This document shows positions 38,369-46,350 of a DNA stretch of 54,533 bases, in pieces. Source of the stretch: Oscillospiraceae bacterium. GTDB taxonomy: Bacteria; Bacillota; Clostridia; Oscillospirales; CAG-272. The notes below the pieces were generated by a model. That model saw nothing but the letters and a program-made list of their open reading frames with translations. It made no database searches and was not told the DNA's origin. The position numbers were made by a program, and so were the translations under genes. The first letter of the stretch is position 1. The number at the start of each line of letters is the position of its first letter. The DNA lies in NCBI GenBank assembly GCA_015065295.1, contig SVQN01000010.1, forward strand, positions 1 to 54,533, given 5' to 3'.

Positions 38369-39637
38369 TTATTTCGTTCTCTTGGCAAAATTGGCGTTAG
38401 CGTATGCTTTTTTATAGATTTCTTCCGTTGCAAAACTGAGTTTGGTGATTGCGTCACGCTTGGTCAGGTACAGCCAGTAGCTTTCGTCGTTCGTCGATAT
38501 ATCCACGCAGTCGCCGCGTCCGAGATAGTCGTATTCGACGTGCATACTGTACATATCCAGCGGTGCTTTGACGACAACGGTGTCCTCGCCGTAAGCCTTG
38601 CATTCGATGCGGGTTCCTTCCGGGGTCTGGATCAGCTTACCCATACCATGCTTGTAGAATTTCGTCCAGTTCGGCAGGGTCTGCACCTGTACATCGTCCT
38701 CGAAATAATACGTTCCGTCCTCGATTTCACGCCGGACGCACTCGCGTTCCCAGTTGCTCCAGTCGGGGATGTGCGGGAATTCCGTTTCGCCGGACAATGC
38801 TTCCAGCTGTCCGTATTCGTTCTGCCGCCAGCGTTTGCCGCAGGCCTCACACCACAGCTCACATCCGCCGGAGTTCATCCGGTGTTCTTCTCCGCACGCC
38901 GGGCATTTGTACAGCAGGCAGTGCAGACCGTTTGCGCGGTCGGGATGGTCGATCACGACGTTGTTGTCGAGCTGCCAGCGGTAGTCGTCATAAGCGAACG
39001 CCTCGCGGATACGGGACATGACCTCATCGGCGGACACCGCCTTGATTTCGTCCGGCTTCACGATCGGGAACAGATCCGCTTCGACCCGGATCCCCTTGTT
39101 TTTGTGGTTCCACTGGGGCGAGGTCACGAAATTCCCGTGAATCCGCATAACGGCGACGGGGACGTTCATCATCCGCACCAGTCCGCCGAGCGAATCGGGA
39201 AGGTAGGAGGTGCATCCGTCGAGGGAATACCGTGTTTCGGGGAACAGGACAAAAATCGTCTTCAGTTCGTGCAGGCAATATTTCATATTGCGGATGAGAT
39301 TGATGTCCGTGACGAACTTCCGCTTGCCGAGAACTCCGAGATGCCGCATGAGGGGCGCTGTATAGGTATTGAACCCTTCCAGCGTCATGACGTTGTTGAC
39401 CGGATAGGGATGGGTCGCCTTCAGCATGAGGTTGAGGTCAACGAGGGAGGAATGTGTGACCAGAAGGAGGTACGGCTTCCCTTCCAGTTCCTTCATATCG
39501 TCGCTTTTGCGGATGACCGCGCCGCGTTTTTTCAGATCGGGGAAGCTGATGATGTACTTTGCGGCGTACATCAGAAAATAGGGTCTGTGGGGCTTCTTCT
39601 TGAAGTCAAAACGTTTGACTTTATCCTTGGATACCAT
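38369..39637 (-). CDS. 1-acyl-sn-glycerol-3-phosphate acyltransferase-like protein with zinc ribbon
   Basis: The 422-aa protein has the PlsC-type catalytic HxxxxD as HSSLVD near residue 62 and the substrate-binding FPE motif as LFPETRYSLDG near 131. A C-terminal extension of ~200 residues holds a zinc ribbon (CPACGEEH...CEACGKRW). Such extended forms are common in clostridia; they are longer than classical ~240-aa PlsC. It would acylate a phospholipid or glycolipid precursor. It is the first gene of the four-gene operon. The transcript from the promoter at 39853-39881 would carry the GTAGGG palindrome in its leader. Confidence 0.83.
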   Translation of the reverse strand: MVSKDKVKRFDFKKKPHRPYFLMYAAKYIISFPDLKKRGAVIRKSDDMKELEGKPYLLLVTHSSLVDLNLMLKATHPYPVNNVMTLEGFNTYTAPLMRHLGVLGKRKFVTDINLIRNMKYCLHELKTIFVLFPETRYSLDGCTSYLPDSLGGLVRMMNVPVAVMRIHGNFVTSPQWNHKNKGIRVEADLFPIVKPDEIKAVSADEVMSRIREAFAYDDYRWQLDNNVVIDHPDRANGLHCLLYKCPACGEEHRMNSGGCELWCEACGKRWRQNEYGQLEALSGETEFPHIPDWSNWERECVRREIEDGTYYFEDDVQVQTLPNWTKFYKHGMGKLIQTPEGTRIECKAYGEDTVVVKAPLDMYSMHVEYDYLGRGDCVDISTNDESYWLYLTKRDAITKLSFATEEIYKKAYANANFAKRTK

Positions 39638-39677
39638 GAAACTGTCTCTCCTTGGTGACGATATTTTTCATTAATAT

Positions 39678-39843
39678 AACGTGAGTTCGATAGAAATTCC
39701 AACAGGTTGACGAACACACCGTAGGGCGGGGGCTTGTCTCCCGCCGTGAAGAAATTCAAACTGTTCGTTCCGGCGGGAGACAAGCCCCCGCCCTACGATT
39801 TTGATAGTTTTCCTATCAAATTTTATTTCATCGAACTCACGTT
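39678..39843. repeat. GTAGGG palindromic element, CGGGGG core, complete
   Basis: The outer inverted repeats AACGTGAGTTCGAT (39678-39691) and ATCGAACTCACGTT (39830-39843) enclose a perfect 26-bp stem, 39721-39746 with 39771-39796, with GTAGGG/CCCTAC ends. It is 166 bp in total. Compared with 151-226 the stem differs at two positions and both partners have changed together. It accounts for most of the 362-bp gap 39638-39999, with a promoter and the glnN terminator beside it. Confidence 0.9.
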
Positions 39844-39852
39844 AATATAATA

Positions 39853-39881
39853 ATTATAACACATTTCTGTATAAAAGTACA
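39853..39881 (-). promoter_or_regulatory. Probable promoter of the acyltransferase operon
   Basis: On the minus strand TGTACT (39881-39876), 17 bp, TATAAT (39858-39853). The palindromic element lies between it and the gene. Confidence 0.55.
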
Positions 39882-39946
39882 CAGGCAAAGAAAATTCCCG
39901 TTTTTTCCTTCTTCTTCCCGACGGCAATCCTGCCTCAAAACAAAAC

Positions 39947-39973
39947 GGGGAAGCCTTTCCGACAGGCTTCCCC
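39947..39973 (-). terminator. Terminator of glnN
   Basis: A perfect 10-bp stem GGGGAAGCCT/AGGCTTCCCC with a 7-nt loop, followed on the minus strand by GTTTTGTTTTG, 27 bp past the glnN stop. Confidence 0.88.
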
Positions 39974-39999
39974 TATTTCTTTTATGCGGTTGTATTGTC

Positions 40000-42099
40000 T
40001 TACCGTACGCCGAACAGCAGTTCGCTGTAGGTCGGGTAGGGCCAGTATTTCGCAGCGGTGATATGTTCTGCCGCATCGACGGACGCGCGGAGTTCATTCA
40101 TGGCGGCGATCACACGGTCCTTGATGGTGAATGCCAGGTTCGTCACGTCGGTGATTTCATCCAGACCCGCCAGTTCTTCTTCGAGTTTCCGGACGCTTCC
40201 CGCAATCGCGGTCGTCAGACCGGACAGCGTACGCGCCGTTTCGACTTCATAGGAGGTGTCCATGCCGTCGAACAGGGCTTTCTTTGCGGCACCCGTTTCG
40301 GCGATTTCCTTCGTGTAGGCACTGATTGCCGGAAGAATCTGCTTGTACACCATATCGACCATAGTCGCCGCTTCGATGCGGATGGTCTTGCAGTAGTTTT
40401 CGAGGATGATTTCATACCGCGACTTCATTTCCTTTTCGGTATACACGCGGTGCGTTGCGAACAGACGGACGTTCTTCGCCGCAAGGAAATACGGCATTGC
40501 GTCCGGAGTGGTGCGGAGGTTCAGCAGACCGCGTTCTTCCGTCGCTTCCCTGATCCACGCATCGTCGTAGCCGTTGCCGTTGAAAATAATGCGCTTGTGG
40601 CGGCGGATTGTGTCACGGATGAGGTGGTTCAGCTCGATCCGGAAGTCTTCCGCACGTTCCAGAACATCCGCAAACTGACGGAGCGATTCCGCAACGGCGG
40701 TATTCAGCACGATATTGCTGTCGGCAATGGAGTTCGACGAGCCGACCATGCGGAATTCAAACTTGTTCCCCGTGAAGGCAAACGGTGAGGTACGGTTCCG
40801 GTCGGTGTTGTCCTTCGGGAGACGCGGCAGTACGTCCACGCCGAGCTTGAGCTGGGTGGATTCCTTCGGGTCATAATGGGTATCGGTTTCCAGCGCGTCG
40901 ATCACGGCAGACAGTTCGTCGCCGAGGAAGATCGAGATGACCGCCGGAGGTGCTTCGTGCGCGCCGAGACGGTGGTCGTTTCCAGCCGTTGCCGCGCTGA
41001 TGCGGAGGAGATCCTGATATTCGTCCACTGCCTTGATGACAGCGCAGAGGAACAGCAGGAACTGTGCATTTTCGTAGGGCGTTTCACCCGGAGTCAGCAG
41101 ATTGATTCCGGTGTTGGTGGCGATCGACCAGTTGTTGTGCTTACCGGAGCCGGTTACGCCCGCAAACGGCTTTTCATGGAGCAGACATACCAGTCCGTGA
41201 CGCTTTGCCACGGTCTGCATGATTTCCATGGTGATCTGGTTGTGGTCGGTTGCAATGTTGGCACGGCTGTAGATCGGTGCCAGTTCATGCTGCGCGGGAG
41301 CGGCTTCGTTGTGCTCGGTCTTGGCAAGAACGCCGAGTTTCCACAGCTCCGTATCGACTTCGCGCATGAACGCCTGTACACGCGGCTTGATCGCGCCGAA
41401 ATAGTGGTCGTCGAGCTCCTGACATTTCGGAGGCTTTCCGCCGAACAGGGTACGTCCGGTGAAAATCAGGTCGGGGCGCGCTTCGTACATTTCCTGCGGA
41501 ATCAGGAAGTATTCCTGTTCCGGGCCGACGCACGCACGGACGCATTTTACAGTCGTATGCGGATCGAACAGCTTCAGAATCCGGAGAGACTGTTCGTTGA
41601 TGGCTTCCATGGAGCGGAGAAGCGGGGTCTTTTTGTCCAGAGCCTCGCCGCCGTAGGAGCAGAACGCCGTCGGAATGCAGAGTGTGCCGTCCTTGATGAA
41701 GGCGTAGGAGGTCGGGTCCCATGCGGTATAGCCGCGGGCTTCAAACGTCGCGCGCAAGCCCCCGGACGGGAAGCTGGAAGCGTCGGGTTCCCCGCGGACA
41801 AGCTCCTTGCCAGAGAATTCCATGATGACCTTGCCGCCCTCGATGGGGGAGATAAAACTGTCGTGTTTTTCCGCCGTCACGCCGGTCAGCGGCTGGAACC
41901 AGTGGGTATAGTGCGTACAACCCTTCTCGATTGCCCAGTCCTTCATGGCATTGGCAACGATGTTGGCTACATTTATATCAAGCGTCCGGTATTCGTCGAT
42001 GGTTTTCTTGAGGGATTTATAGGTTTCACGCGGAAGACGTTCCCGCATCGCGGTATCGTCAAACGCCAAACAGCCGAAGTAGTCGGAAACGATAGGCAT
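40000..42099 (-). CDS. glnN: Glutamine synthetase, type III
   Basis: GSIII makes glutamine from glutamate, ammonia and ATP and is common in anaerobes. The 699-aa length is diagnostic; type I is ~450. The N-terminus carries the family segment [20 protein letters not shown] (residues ~94-113) and GYTAWDPTS. The catalytic part has [40 protein letters not shown] and [18 protein letters not shown], which carry the metal, glutamate and ATP ligands. GGAGAAAAT precedes the ATG. It is a single-gene unit with promoter 42180-42208 and terminator 39947-39973. Confidence 0.96.
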   Translation of the reverse strand: MPIVSDYFGCLAFDDTAMRERLPRETYKSLKKTIDEYRTLDINVANIVANAMKDWAIEKGCTHYTHWFQPLTGVTAEKHDSFISPIEGGKVIMEFSGKELVRGEPDASSFPSGGLRATFEARGYTAWDPTSYAFIKDGTLCIPTAFCSYGGEALDKKTPLLRSMEAINEQSLRILKLFDPHTTVKCVRACVGPEQEYFLIPQEMYEARPDLIFTGRTLFGGKPPKCQELDDHYFGAIKPRVQAFMREVDTELWKLGVLAKTEHNEAAPAQHELAPIYSRANIATDHNQITMEIMQTVAKRHGLVCLLHEKPFAGVTGSGKHNNWSIATNTGINLLTPGETPYENAQFLLFLCAVIKAVDEYQDLLRISAATAGNDHRLGAHEAPPAVISIFLGDELSAVIDALETDTHYDPKESTQLKLGVDVLPRLPKDNTDRNRTSPFAFTGNKFEFRMVGSSNSIADSNIVLNTAVAESLRQFADVLERAEDFRIELNHLIRDTIRRHKRIIFNGNGYDDAWIREATEERGLLNLRTTPDAMPYFLAAKNVRLFATHRVYTEKEMKSRYEIILENYCKTIRIEAATMVDMVYKQILPAISAYTKEIAETGAAKKALFDGMDTSYEVETARTLSGLTTAIAGSVRKLEEELAGLDEITDVTNLAFTIKDRVIAAMNELRASVDAAEHITAAKYWPYPTYSELLFGVR

Positions 42100-42179
42100 A
42101 ATTTTCTCCTTCTTGATAACTACAAAAAGCGACAGAGACGCATGAAGAATCCCTCTGCACCCCCTTGGCCGCCGGGATA

Positions 42180-42208
42180 ATTATACTCCGCGAACCCGGC
42201 AAAGTCAA
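42180..42208 (-). promoter_or_regulatory. sigma-A promoter of glnN
   Basis: On the minus strand TTGACT (42208-42203), 17 bp, TATAAT (42185-42180). Confidence 0.88.
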
Positions 42209-42303
42209 TCGGTTTCGGGGAATATTTTGTCGGACGCGGCGGTTTTGGAGAACATTACAAGGGGTAAAATCAAAATGTGCGGCGGATTGTGAAAAATGAA
42301 GTA

Positions 42304-42344
42304 TGGAAAATCCGTCGGCTGTATGGTATAATTATTCCATACAG
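42304..42344 (+). promoter_or_regulatory. Promoter with operator-like dyad of the carA-like/azlCD operon
   Basis: TATAAT (42327-42332) lies inside the perfect inverted repeat CTGTATGG-N10-CCATACAG (42319-42344). A third half-site GTATGG occurs at 42301. The -35 (TGGAAA, 42304-42309) is poor, as expected for a regulated promoter. Confidence 0.7.
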
Positions 42345-42376
42345 ATTTATAAATATGTACAAAGGAACCGATCCTC

Positions 42377-43441
42377 ATGAAAAAATATCTTGTTCTCGAA
42401 AACGGTATGACCTTTGCGGGAGAAGCCTTCGGTGCCGACGCGGATGCCGACATCCTTGCGGAAATCGTCTTCTCCACCGCGATGGTCGGCTATGCGGAAA
42501 CGCTCACCGATCCGCGCTATACCGGTCAGGCAGTCTGTCAGACCTTCCCGCTGATCGGAAATTACGGCGTGAACCCCGCCGACTGCGAAAGCGGAACGGT
42601 CACTCCCGCTGCATATATCGTCCGTGAACTCTGTGACGCGCCGTCGAATTTCCGCTGTGAGGAAACGCTCGGCGAATTCCTCAGAAAGCACGGCATTCCC
42701 GGAATCTGCGGCATCGACACCCGTCTGCTGACCAAAACTTTGCGCGACAACGGAACCATGAACGGCGTGATTACCGCCGATCCGTCCTCCGTGAACCTCG
42801 AGGAAGTCAGGGCATACCGTATCACCGGTGCGGTCGAACGGGTTTCCGCAAAGGATATCCGTCTGGAAACACCGGCCAACGCCTGCTGCACGGTCGCTCT
42901 TCTCGATCTCGGCGTGACAAACAGCGTTCTTGCCGAACTGAACCGGCTCGGATGCAGGGTCTACGTCCTGCCGCATACCACCACGGCGGCAGAAATCAAA
43001 GCCCTCTCGCCGGACGGCCTGTTTGTCTCCGGAGGTCCCGGCAATCCCGCAGACTGTGCCGGTGTGACGGAAACGTTGAAAGCTCTCCTCCCGGATAAAA
43101 TCCCCACAATGGCGGTCGGCCTCGGTCATCAGCTTCTCGCCATGGCAAACGGAATGAACGTGACAAAACTCCCCTGCGGACACCGCGGAAGCAATCATCC
43201 GGTTCGTGAAACGGCATCCGGGCATCTGTTCATCACGGCGCAGAATCACGGATACGCGGTCACGGACATTTGTCCGGACATCGCGGAAGAAACGTTCGTG
43301 AACGTCAACGACGGGTCGAACGAAGGACTGTGTTATAAACATACACCGGCGTTCTCGGTTCAGTTTATCCCCGACACGCACGAAATTTCCGCCTGCACGG
43401 AATATCTGTATAAGAATTTCGCGGAAATGATGAAGCAATAA
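42377..43441 (+). CDS. Carbamoyl-phosphate synthase small-subunit homologue lacking the glutaminase triad
   Basis: CarA normally hydrolyses glutamine and channels ammonia to CarB. The 354-aa protein has both CarA domains: the N-terminal small domain (LENGMTFAGEAFG ... GICGIDTRLLTKTLRDNGTMNG) and a class I glutamine amidotransferase domain (SGGPGNPAD, GLGHQLLAMANG, PCGHRGSNHPV, AQNHGYAV). The nucleophile Cys of GxCxGHQ is Gly248 (AVGLGHQ), and the HPE pair is Ile331 and Asp333 (VQFIPD). All three triad positions are therefore changed, while the fold-defining motifs are kept. No carB follows; azlC starts 15 bp later. It could be an ammonia-dependent or regulatory paralogue. Confidence 0.88.
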   Translation: MKKYLVLENGMTFAGEAFGADADADILAEIVFSTAMVGYAETLTDPRYTGQAVCQTFPLIGNYGVNPADCESGTVTPAAYIVRELCDAPSNFRCEETLGEFLRKHGIPGICGIDTRLLTKTLRDNGTMNGVITADPSSVNLEEVRAYRITGAVERVSAKDIRLETPANACCTVALLDLGVTNSVLAELNRLGCRVYVLPHTTTAAEIKALSPDGLFVSGGPGNPADCAGVTETLKALLPDKIPTMAVGLGHQLLAMANGMNVTKLPCGHRGSNHPVRETASGHLFITAQNHGYAVTDICPDIAEETFVNVNDGSNEGLCYKHTPAFSVQFIPDTHEISACTEYLYKNFAEMMKQ

Positions 43442-43456
43442 GGGAAGGGTGTCCTT

Positions 43457-44206
43457 ATGAATACAGCCGCATATACCCGTACCGTTCCCCGGAAAACCGC
43501 GCTCGCTCAGGGGTTCCGGGACGGGATTCCCATCGCCCTCGGCTACTTTGCCGTGTCGTTTTCCCTCGGGATCGCCGCGCGCAACGCCGGACTGTCCGCA
43601 TGGCAGGGATTCCTTGCCAGTCTGCTCGTCACGGCGTCCGCAGGGGAGTACGTCGGGTTTACCATCATCTCCATCGGCGGAAGCTATCTTGAAATGGCAC
43701 TCATGATGTTCATCGCCAACGCGCGGTATCTGCTCATGAGCTGTGCGCTCAGTCAGAAATTCCATCCCGCGACCGGACTTCTCCACCGGCTTGCCGTCGG
43801 ATTTTATGTCACCGACGAACTGTTCGGCATCGCCATCGGCCGCGACGGATTCCTTGATCCCTATTATTCCTACGGTGCGATTCTGATCGCCTCCCCCTGC
43901 TGGTCGGTCGGGACGGCTCTCGGTGTCATCATGGGAAATCTGCTCCCTCTCCGCGCCGTCAGTGCCCTCAGCGTCGCCCTGTACGGAATGTTCATCGCCA
44001 TTATCGTTCCGCCGTCCCGGAAGAACAGAATCGTTGCCGCGTTCGTTCTCATCAGCTTTGCGTGCAGCTACGGCGCAACGTTTGTGCCCTTCCTCGCAAA
44101 CCTGTCCGGCGGTACAGTGACCATTCTGCTGACCGTCATCATTTCCGCAGCGGCGGCACTTTTCTTCCCCATTCCGCAGAAGGAGGACGAAACCGATGGA
44201 AAATAA
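43457..44206 (+). CDS. azlC: AzlC family branched-chain amino acid exporter, large subunit
   Basis: AzlC with AzlD forms a membrane exporter of branched-chain amino acids and their analogues. The 249-aa protein opens with GFRDGIPIALGYFAVSFSLGI, the AzlC signature, and continues with TASAGEYVGFTIISIG and NARYLLMSCALSQKF, with about seven membrane spans. It starts 15 bp after the carA-like gene, and its end overlaps azlD by 11 bp, so it is clearly operonic. The unusual partner upstream makes a link between carbamoyl phosphate/ammonia chemistry and amino-acid efflux worth testing. Confidence 0.93.
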   Translation: MNTAAYTRTVPRKTALAQGFRDGIPIALGYFAVSFSLGIAARNAGLSAWQGFLASLLVTASAGEYVGFTIISIGGSYLEMALMMFIANARYLLMSCALSQKFHPATGLLHRLAVGFYVTDELFGIAIGRDGFLDPYYSYGAILIASPCWSVGTALGVIMGNLLPLRAVSALSVALYGMFIAIIVPPSRKNRIVAAFVLISFACSYGATFVPFLANLSGGTVTILLTVIISAAAALFFPIPQKEDETDGK

Positions 44207-44504
44207 TGTATATCTCTACATACTCGTCATGGTTCTCGTGACCTACGCCATCCGCGTTCTTCCGCTGACGCTGATCCGCAAGCCGATCAGAAGCCGATTT
44301 ATCCAGTCGTTCCTGTTCTATGTCCCGTATGTCACGCTCGCCGTTATGACGTTCCCGGCAATCACGCAGGCAACGCAGTCGCCCATCGCGGGATTTGCCG
44401 CACTGGTGGTCGGTATGATACTGTCGTGGTTCGGCGCAAGCCTGTTCCAGGTGGCGGCGGCGTGCTGCGGTATCGTATTTCTGCTGGAACTGTTCCTATG
44501 CTGA
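44196..44504 (+). CDS. azlD: AzlD domain-containing protein, small subunit of the exporter
   Basis: The 102-aa protein has four hydrophobic spans and the AzlD-type start YLYILVMVLVTYAIRVLPL, then IRSRFIQSFLFYVPYVTLAVMTFPAI. Length and position directly after azlC (11-bp overlap) are as in other bacteria. A ribosome site GAAGGAGG lies in the end of azlC. Its stop codon overlaps the start of the esterase gene (ATGCTGA). Confidence 0.92.
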   Translation: MENNVYLYILVMVLVTYAIRVLPLTLIRKPIRSRFIQSFLFYVPYVTLAVMTFPAITQATQSPIAGFAALVVGMILSWFGASLFQVAAACCGIVFLLELFLC

Positions 44505-45133
44505 AGTTTACTGTAACGCTGCCCTCCGATGCTGCACACAGCGTGATTTATCTGCTGAATGATTCGATGGAAGTTTCTGCGCTTCCCCATGCGGCGGTCG
44601 TTTCCGTGGAAGTACCGGACTGGAACCGGGATTTGTCCCCTTGGAAAGCGGAACGTGTTTTCCGGAAAAGGGACGATTTTGCGGGCGGTGCGAAAGAATT
44701 CCTGCACAAGCTGCTGGAAATCGTTCCGGAAGCGGAGAAAATGCTTGGGTTTGTGCCGGAATTCCGCGGGATTGCGGGGTACTCTCTTGCCGGACTGTTC
44801 GCTGTATGGACGCTGTACCGGACAGATGTGTTCAGCCGTGCGGCATCCATGTCGGGTTCGCTGTGGTTCGACGGTTTCGCGGAATTCATGGAGGAACACC
44901 GTCCGGTGAATGCTCCGGAAAAGGTGTACCTGTCGGTCGGCGAACGGGAAAAGCAGACGAAAAACGTCCGGATGGCACAGGTGGAAGCCTGTACGGTGCG
45001 TACGGCGGAAATCTTACGCGGGTACGGGACGGATGTACGGTTTGATCTGAACCCGGGCGGACATTTCGACGAAGTTCCCGGACGGATCGGACGCGGCCTC
45101 CGATGGATCGGGGAACCGTCAGAACTCAAATAA
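44498..45133 (+). CDS. Putative esterase (alpha/beta hydrolase, IroE/esterase-D-like)
   Basis: The 211-aa protein has the nucleophile elbow GYSLAG near residue 94, with SMSGSLWFDGF after it. A C-terminal His (GGHFDEVP) completes a serine hydrolase triad, and an Asp likely lies between. The pattern matches the predicted hydrolases related to esterase D and siderophore esterases. There is no signal peptide. The start ATG 44498 overlaps the azlD stop. It is the last gene of the carA-like/azlCD operon. The substrate is unknown. Confidence 0.82.
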   Translation: MLKFTVTLPSDAAHSVIYLLNDSMEVSALPHAAVVSVEVPDWNRDLSPWKAERVFRKRDDFAGGAKEFLHKLLEIVPEAEKMLGFVPEFRGIAGYSLAGLFAVWTLYRTDVFSRAASMSGSLWFDGFAEFMEEHRPVNAPEKVYLSVGEREKQTKNVRMAQVEACTVRTAEILRGYGTDVRFDLNPGGHFDEVPGRIGRGLRWIGEPSELK

Positions 45134-45144
45134 CAGACAAAAAA

Positions 45145-45176
45145 GGAAGTATCTTCATCGGATACTTCCTTTTTTT
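45145..45176 (+). terminator. Terminator of the carA-like/azlCD/esterase operon
   Basis: A 9-bp stem GGAAGTATC/GATACTTCC with loop TTCATCG and a following TTTTTTT, 11 bp after the stop. Confidence 0.92.
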
Positions 45177-45185
45177 ATTAGACCT

Positions 45186-45369
45186 GTTCGATAACTATAC
45201 GTTATTTGTAGGGACACGGCGTGCCGTGTCCGTCGATCAATTTTGATAAACGTTATTTTGTTGGATATCCAATTGAATCGGACGTTTTATTTACAAAATA
45301 TACTCTGTTCAGATCCTTCTGCGGACACGGCACGCCGTGTCCCTACAGTATATTCTCCGGTTATCGAAC
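45186..45369. repeat. GTAGGG palindromic element, ACACGGC core, complete
   Basis: The outer inverted repeats GTTCGATAAC (45186-45195) and GTTATCGAAC (45360-45369) enclose perfect 24-bp arms, 45208-45231 and 45323-45346, with GTAGGG/CCCTAC ends. Each arm (GGACACGGC-GTGCCGTGTCC) is itself palindromic. The 91-nt centre has no gene. Confidence 0.9.
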
Positions 45370-45385
45370 CGTCTATTGAAACCTT

Positions 45386-46243
45386 TTATTCTGCGGGAAC
45401 GAACGATACAACGATCGCGCCGGGGCCGGAATGGGTACCGATAACACAGCCGAGCTGACCGATGGTGAGCTGATCGACGTGGTCGCCGTAGATATCCTTG
45501 CTGTCTTCGAGATACTTCTGTACAGTGCCGTCCGCGAGATCGCCCGCGTAAGTGATAACCACCGGCTTGGTGAAGTCGATGCCGCCGCAGGAACGGATGC
45601 TGTCGTTGAGCATCTTGTGGCTCATGTTGATGCCGCGCGCCTTGCCGACGGTTTCGAGCTTGCCCTCGCCGTTGAGGGTCAGGATGGGCTTGATGTTCAG
45701 AAGACCGCCGACCGCCGCCGAAGTCTTGGAGATGCGTCCGCCGCGCTTGAGGTATTCGAGCGTTTCCAGACGGACGAACAGACGTGCCTTCTTACGCATT
45801 TCGTCAAGTTCCGCGAAAATGTCTGCCGCCGACTTGCCTGCATCGCGGAGCCGGATCGCCTGTTCGATGAGAACCTGCTCGCCTGCCGTTGCGGAAAGGC
45901 TGTCGATGACATACACACGTCCGGGATAATCCGCCGCTGCGATCACCGCGCTCTGGTAAGTGCCGGAAAGACCGCTGGAAATCGTGATAACGATCACGTC
46001 GTCGCCGGCATTGACCGCTTCTTCATACATTGCCGCAAATTCGCTGACGTTGACCTGACTGGTACGCGCAACTTCCTTGTTGGCTTCGAGTTTTTCGAAA
46101 AATTCGTCCGGGAGAATGTCGATTCCGTCACGGTATTCCGTTCCGGCAAGGATGGTTCTCAGGGGTGCAAAACCGAGATTCTGCTGCTGTGCAAAGGTTA
46201 CCTTGATATCCGATGCCGAGTCCACGATGATTTTAACGCTCAT
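45386..46243 (-). CDS. DegV family fatty-acid-binding protein
   Basis: DegV proteins bind fatty acids and, in some Gram-positive bacteria (FakB), present them to a fatty acid kinase. The 285-aa protein starts MSVKIIVDSASDIK and has TSQVNVSEFAAMYEEAV, VITISSGLSGTYQSA (the lipid-phosphate-binding S/T loop) and YLKRGGRISKTSAAVGGLLNIKPIL, all DegV hallmarks, and ends GPGAIVVSFV. A FakA kinase is not present in the window. It has its own promoter, with GGAACTGT as the ribosome region. The right edge of the ACACGGC element lies 17 bp beyond its stop. Confidence 0.93.
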   Translation of the reverse strand: MSVKIIVDSASDIKVTFAQQQNLGFAPLRTILAGTEYRDGIDILPDEFFEKLEANKEVARTSQVNVSEFAAMYEEAVNAGDDVIVITISSGLSGTYQSAVIAAADYPGRVYVIDSLSATAGEQVLIEQAIRLRDAGKSAADIFAELDEMRKKARLFVRLETLEYLKRGGRISKTSAAVGGLLNIKPILTLNGEGKLETVGKARGINMSHKMLNDSIRSCGGIDFTKPVVITYAGDLADGTVQKYLEDSKDIYGDHVDQLTIGQLGCVIGTHSGPGAIVVSFVPAE

Positions 46244-46292
46244 ATTACAGTTCCTTTGTGTTGATTATAAATATTTGATAACAATTGGCGTC

Positions 46293-46321
46293 ATTATACC
46301 ATATCTCCGTCCGGATTGCAA
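46293..46321 (-). promoter_or_regulatory. Promoter of the DegV gene
   Basis: On the minus strand TTGCAA (46321-46316), 17 bp, TATAAT (46298-46293). Confidence 0.75.
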
Positions 46322-46350
46322 GGTTTTTCCGAAAATAAAAAATTTCCCGT

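Noticed and set aside
43118..43120. Sequencing error as the cause of the missing CarA cysteine
   Set aside because: TGC to GGC alone could be an error, but the His and Glu of the triad are also changed at distant codons in an intact frame.
45186..45369. CRISPR-like array from repeated GGACACGGC sequence
   Set aside because: There are only two arms in inverted orientation with GTTCGAT ends; no direct repeats with regular spacers exist here or elsewhere in the window.
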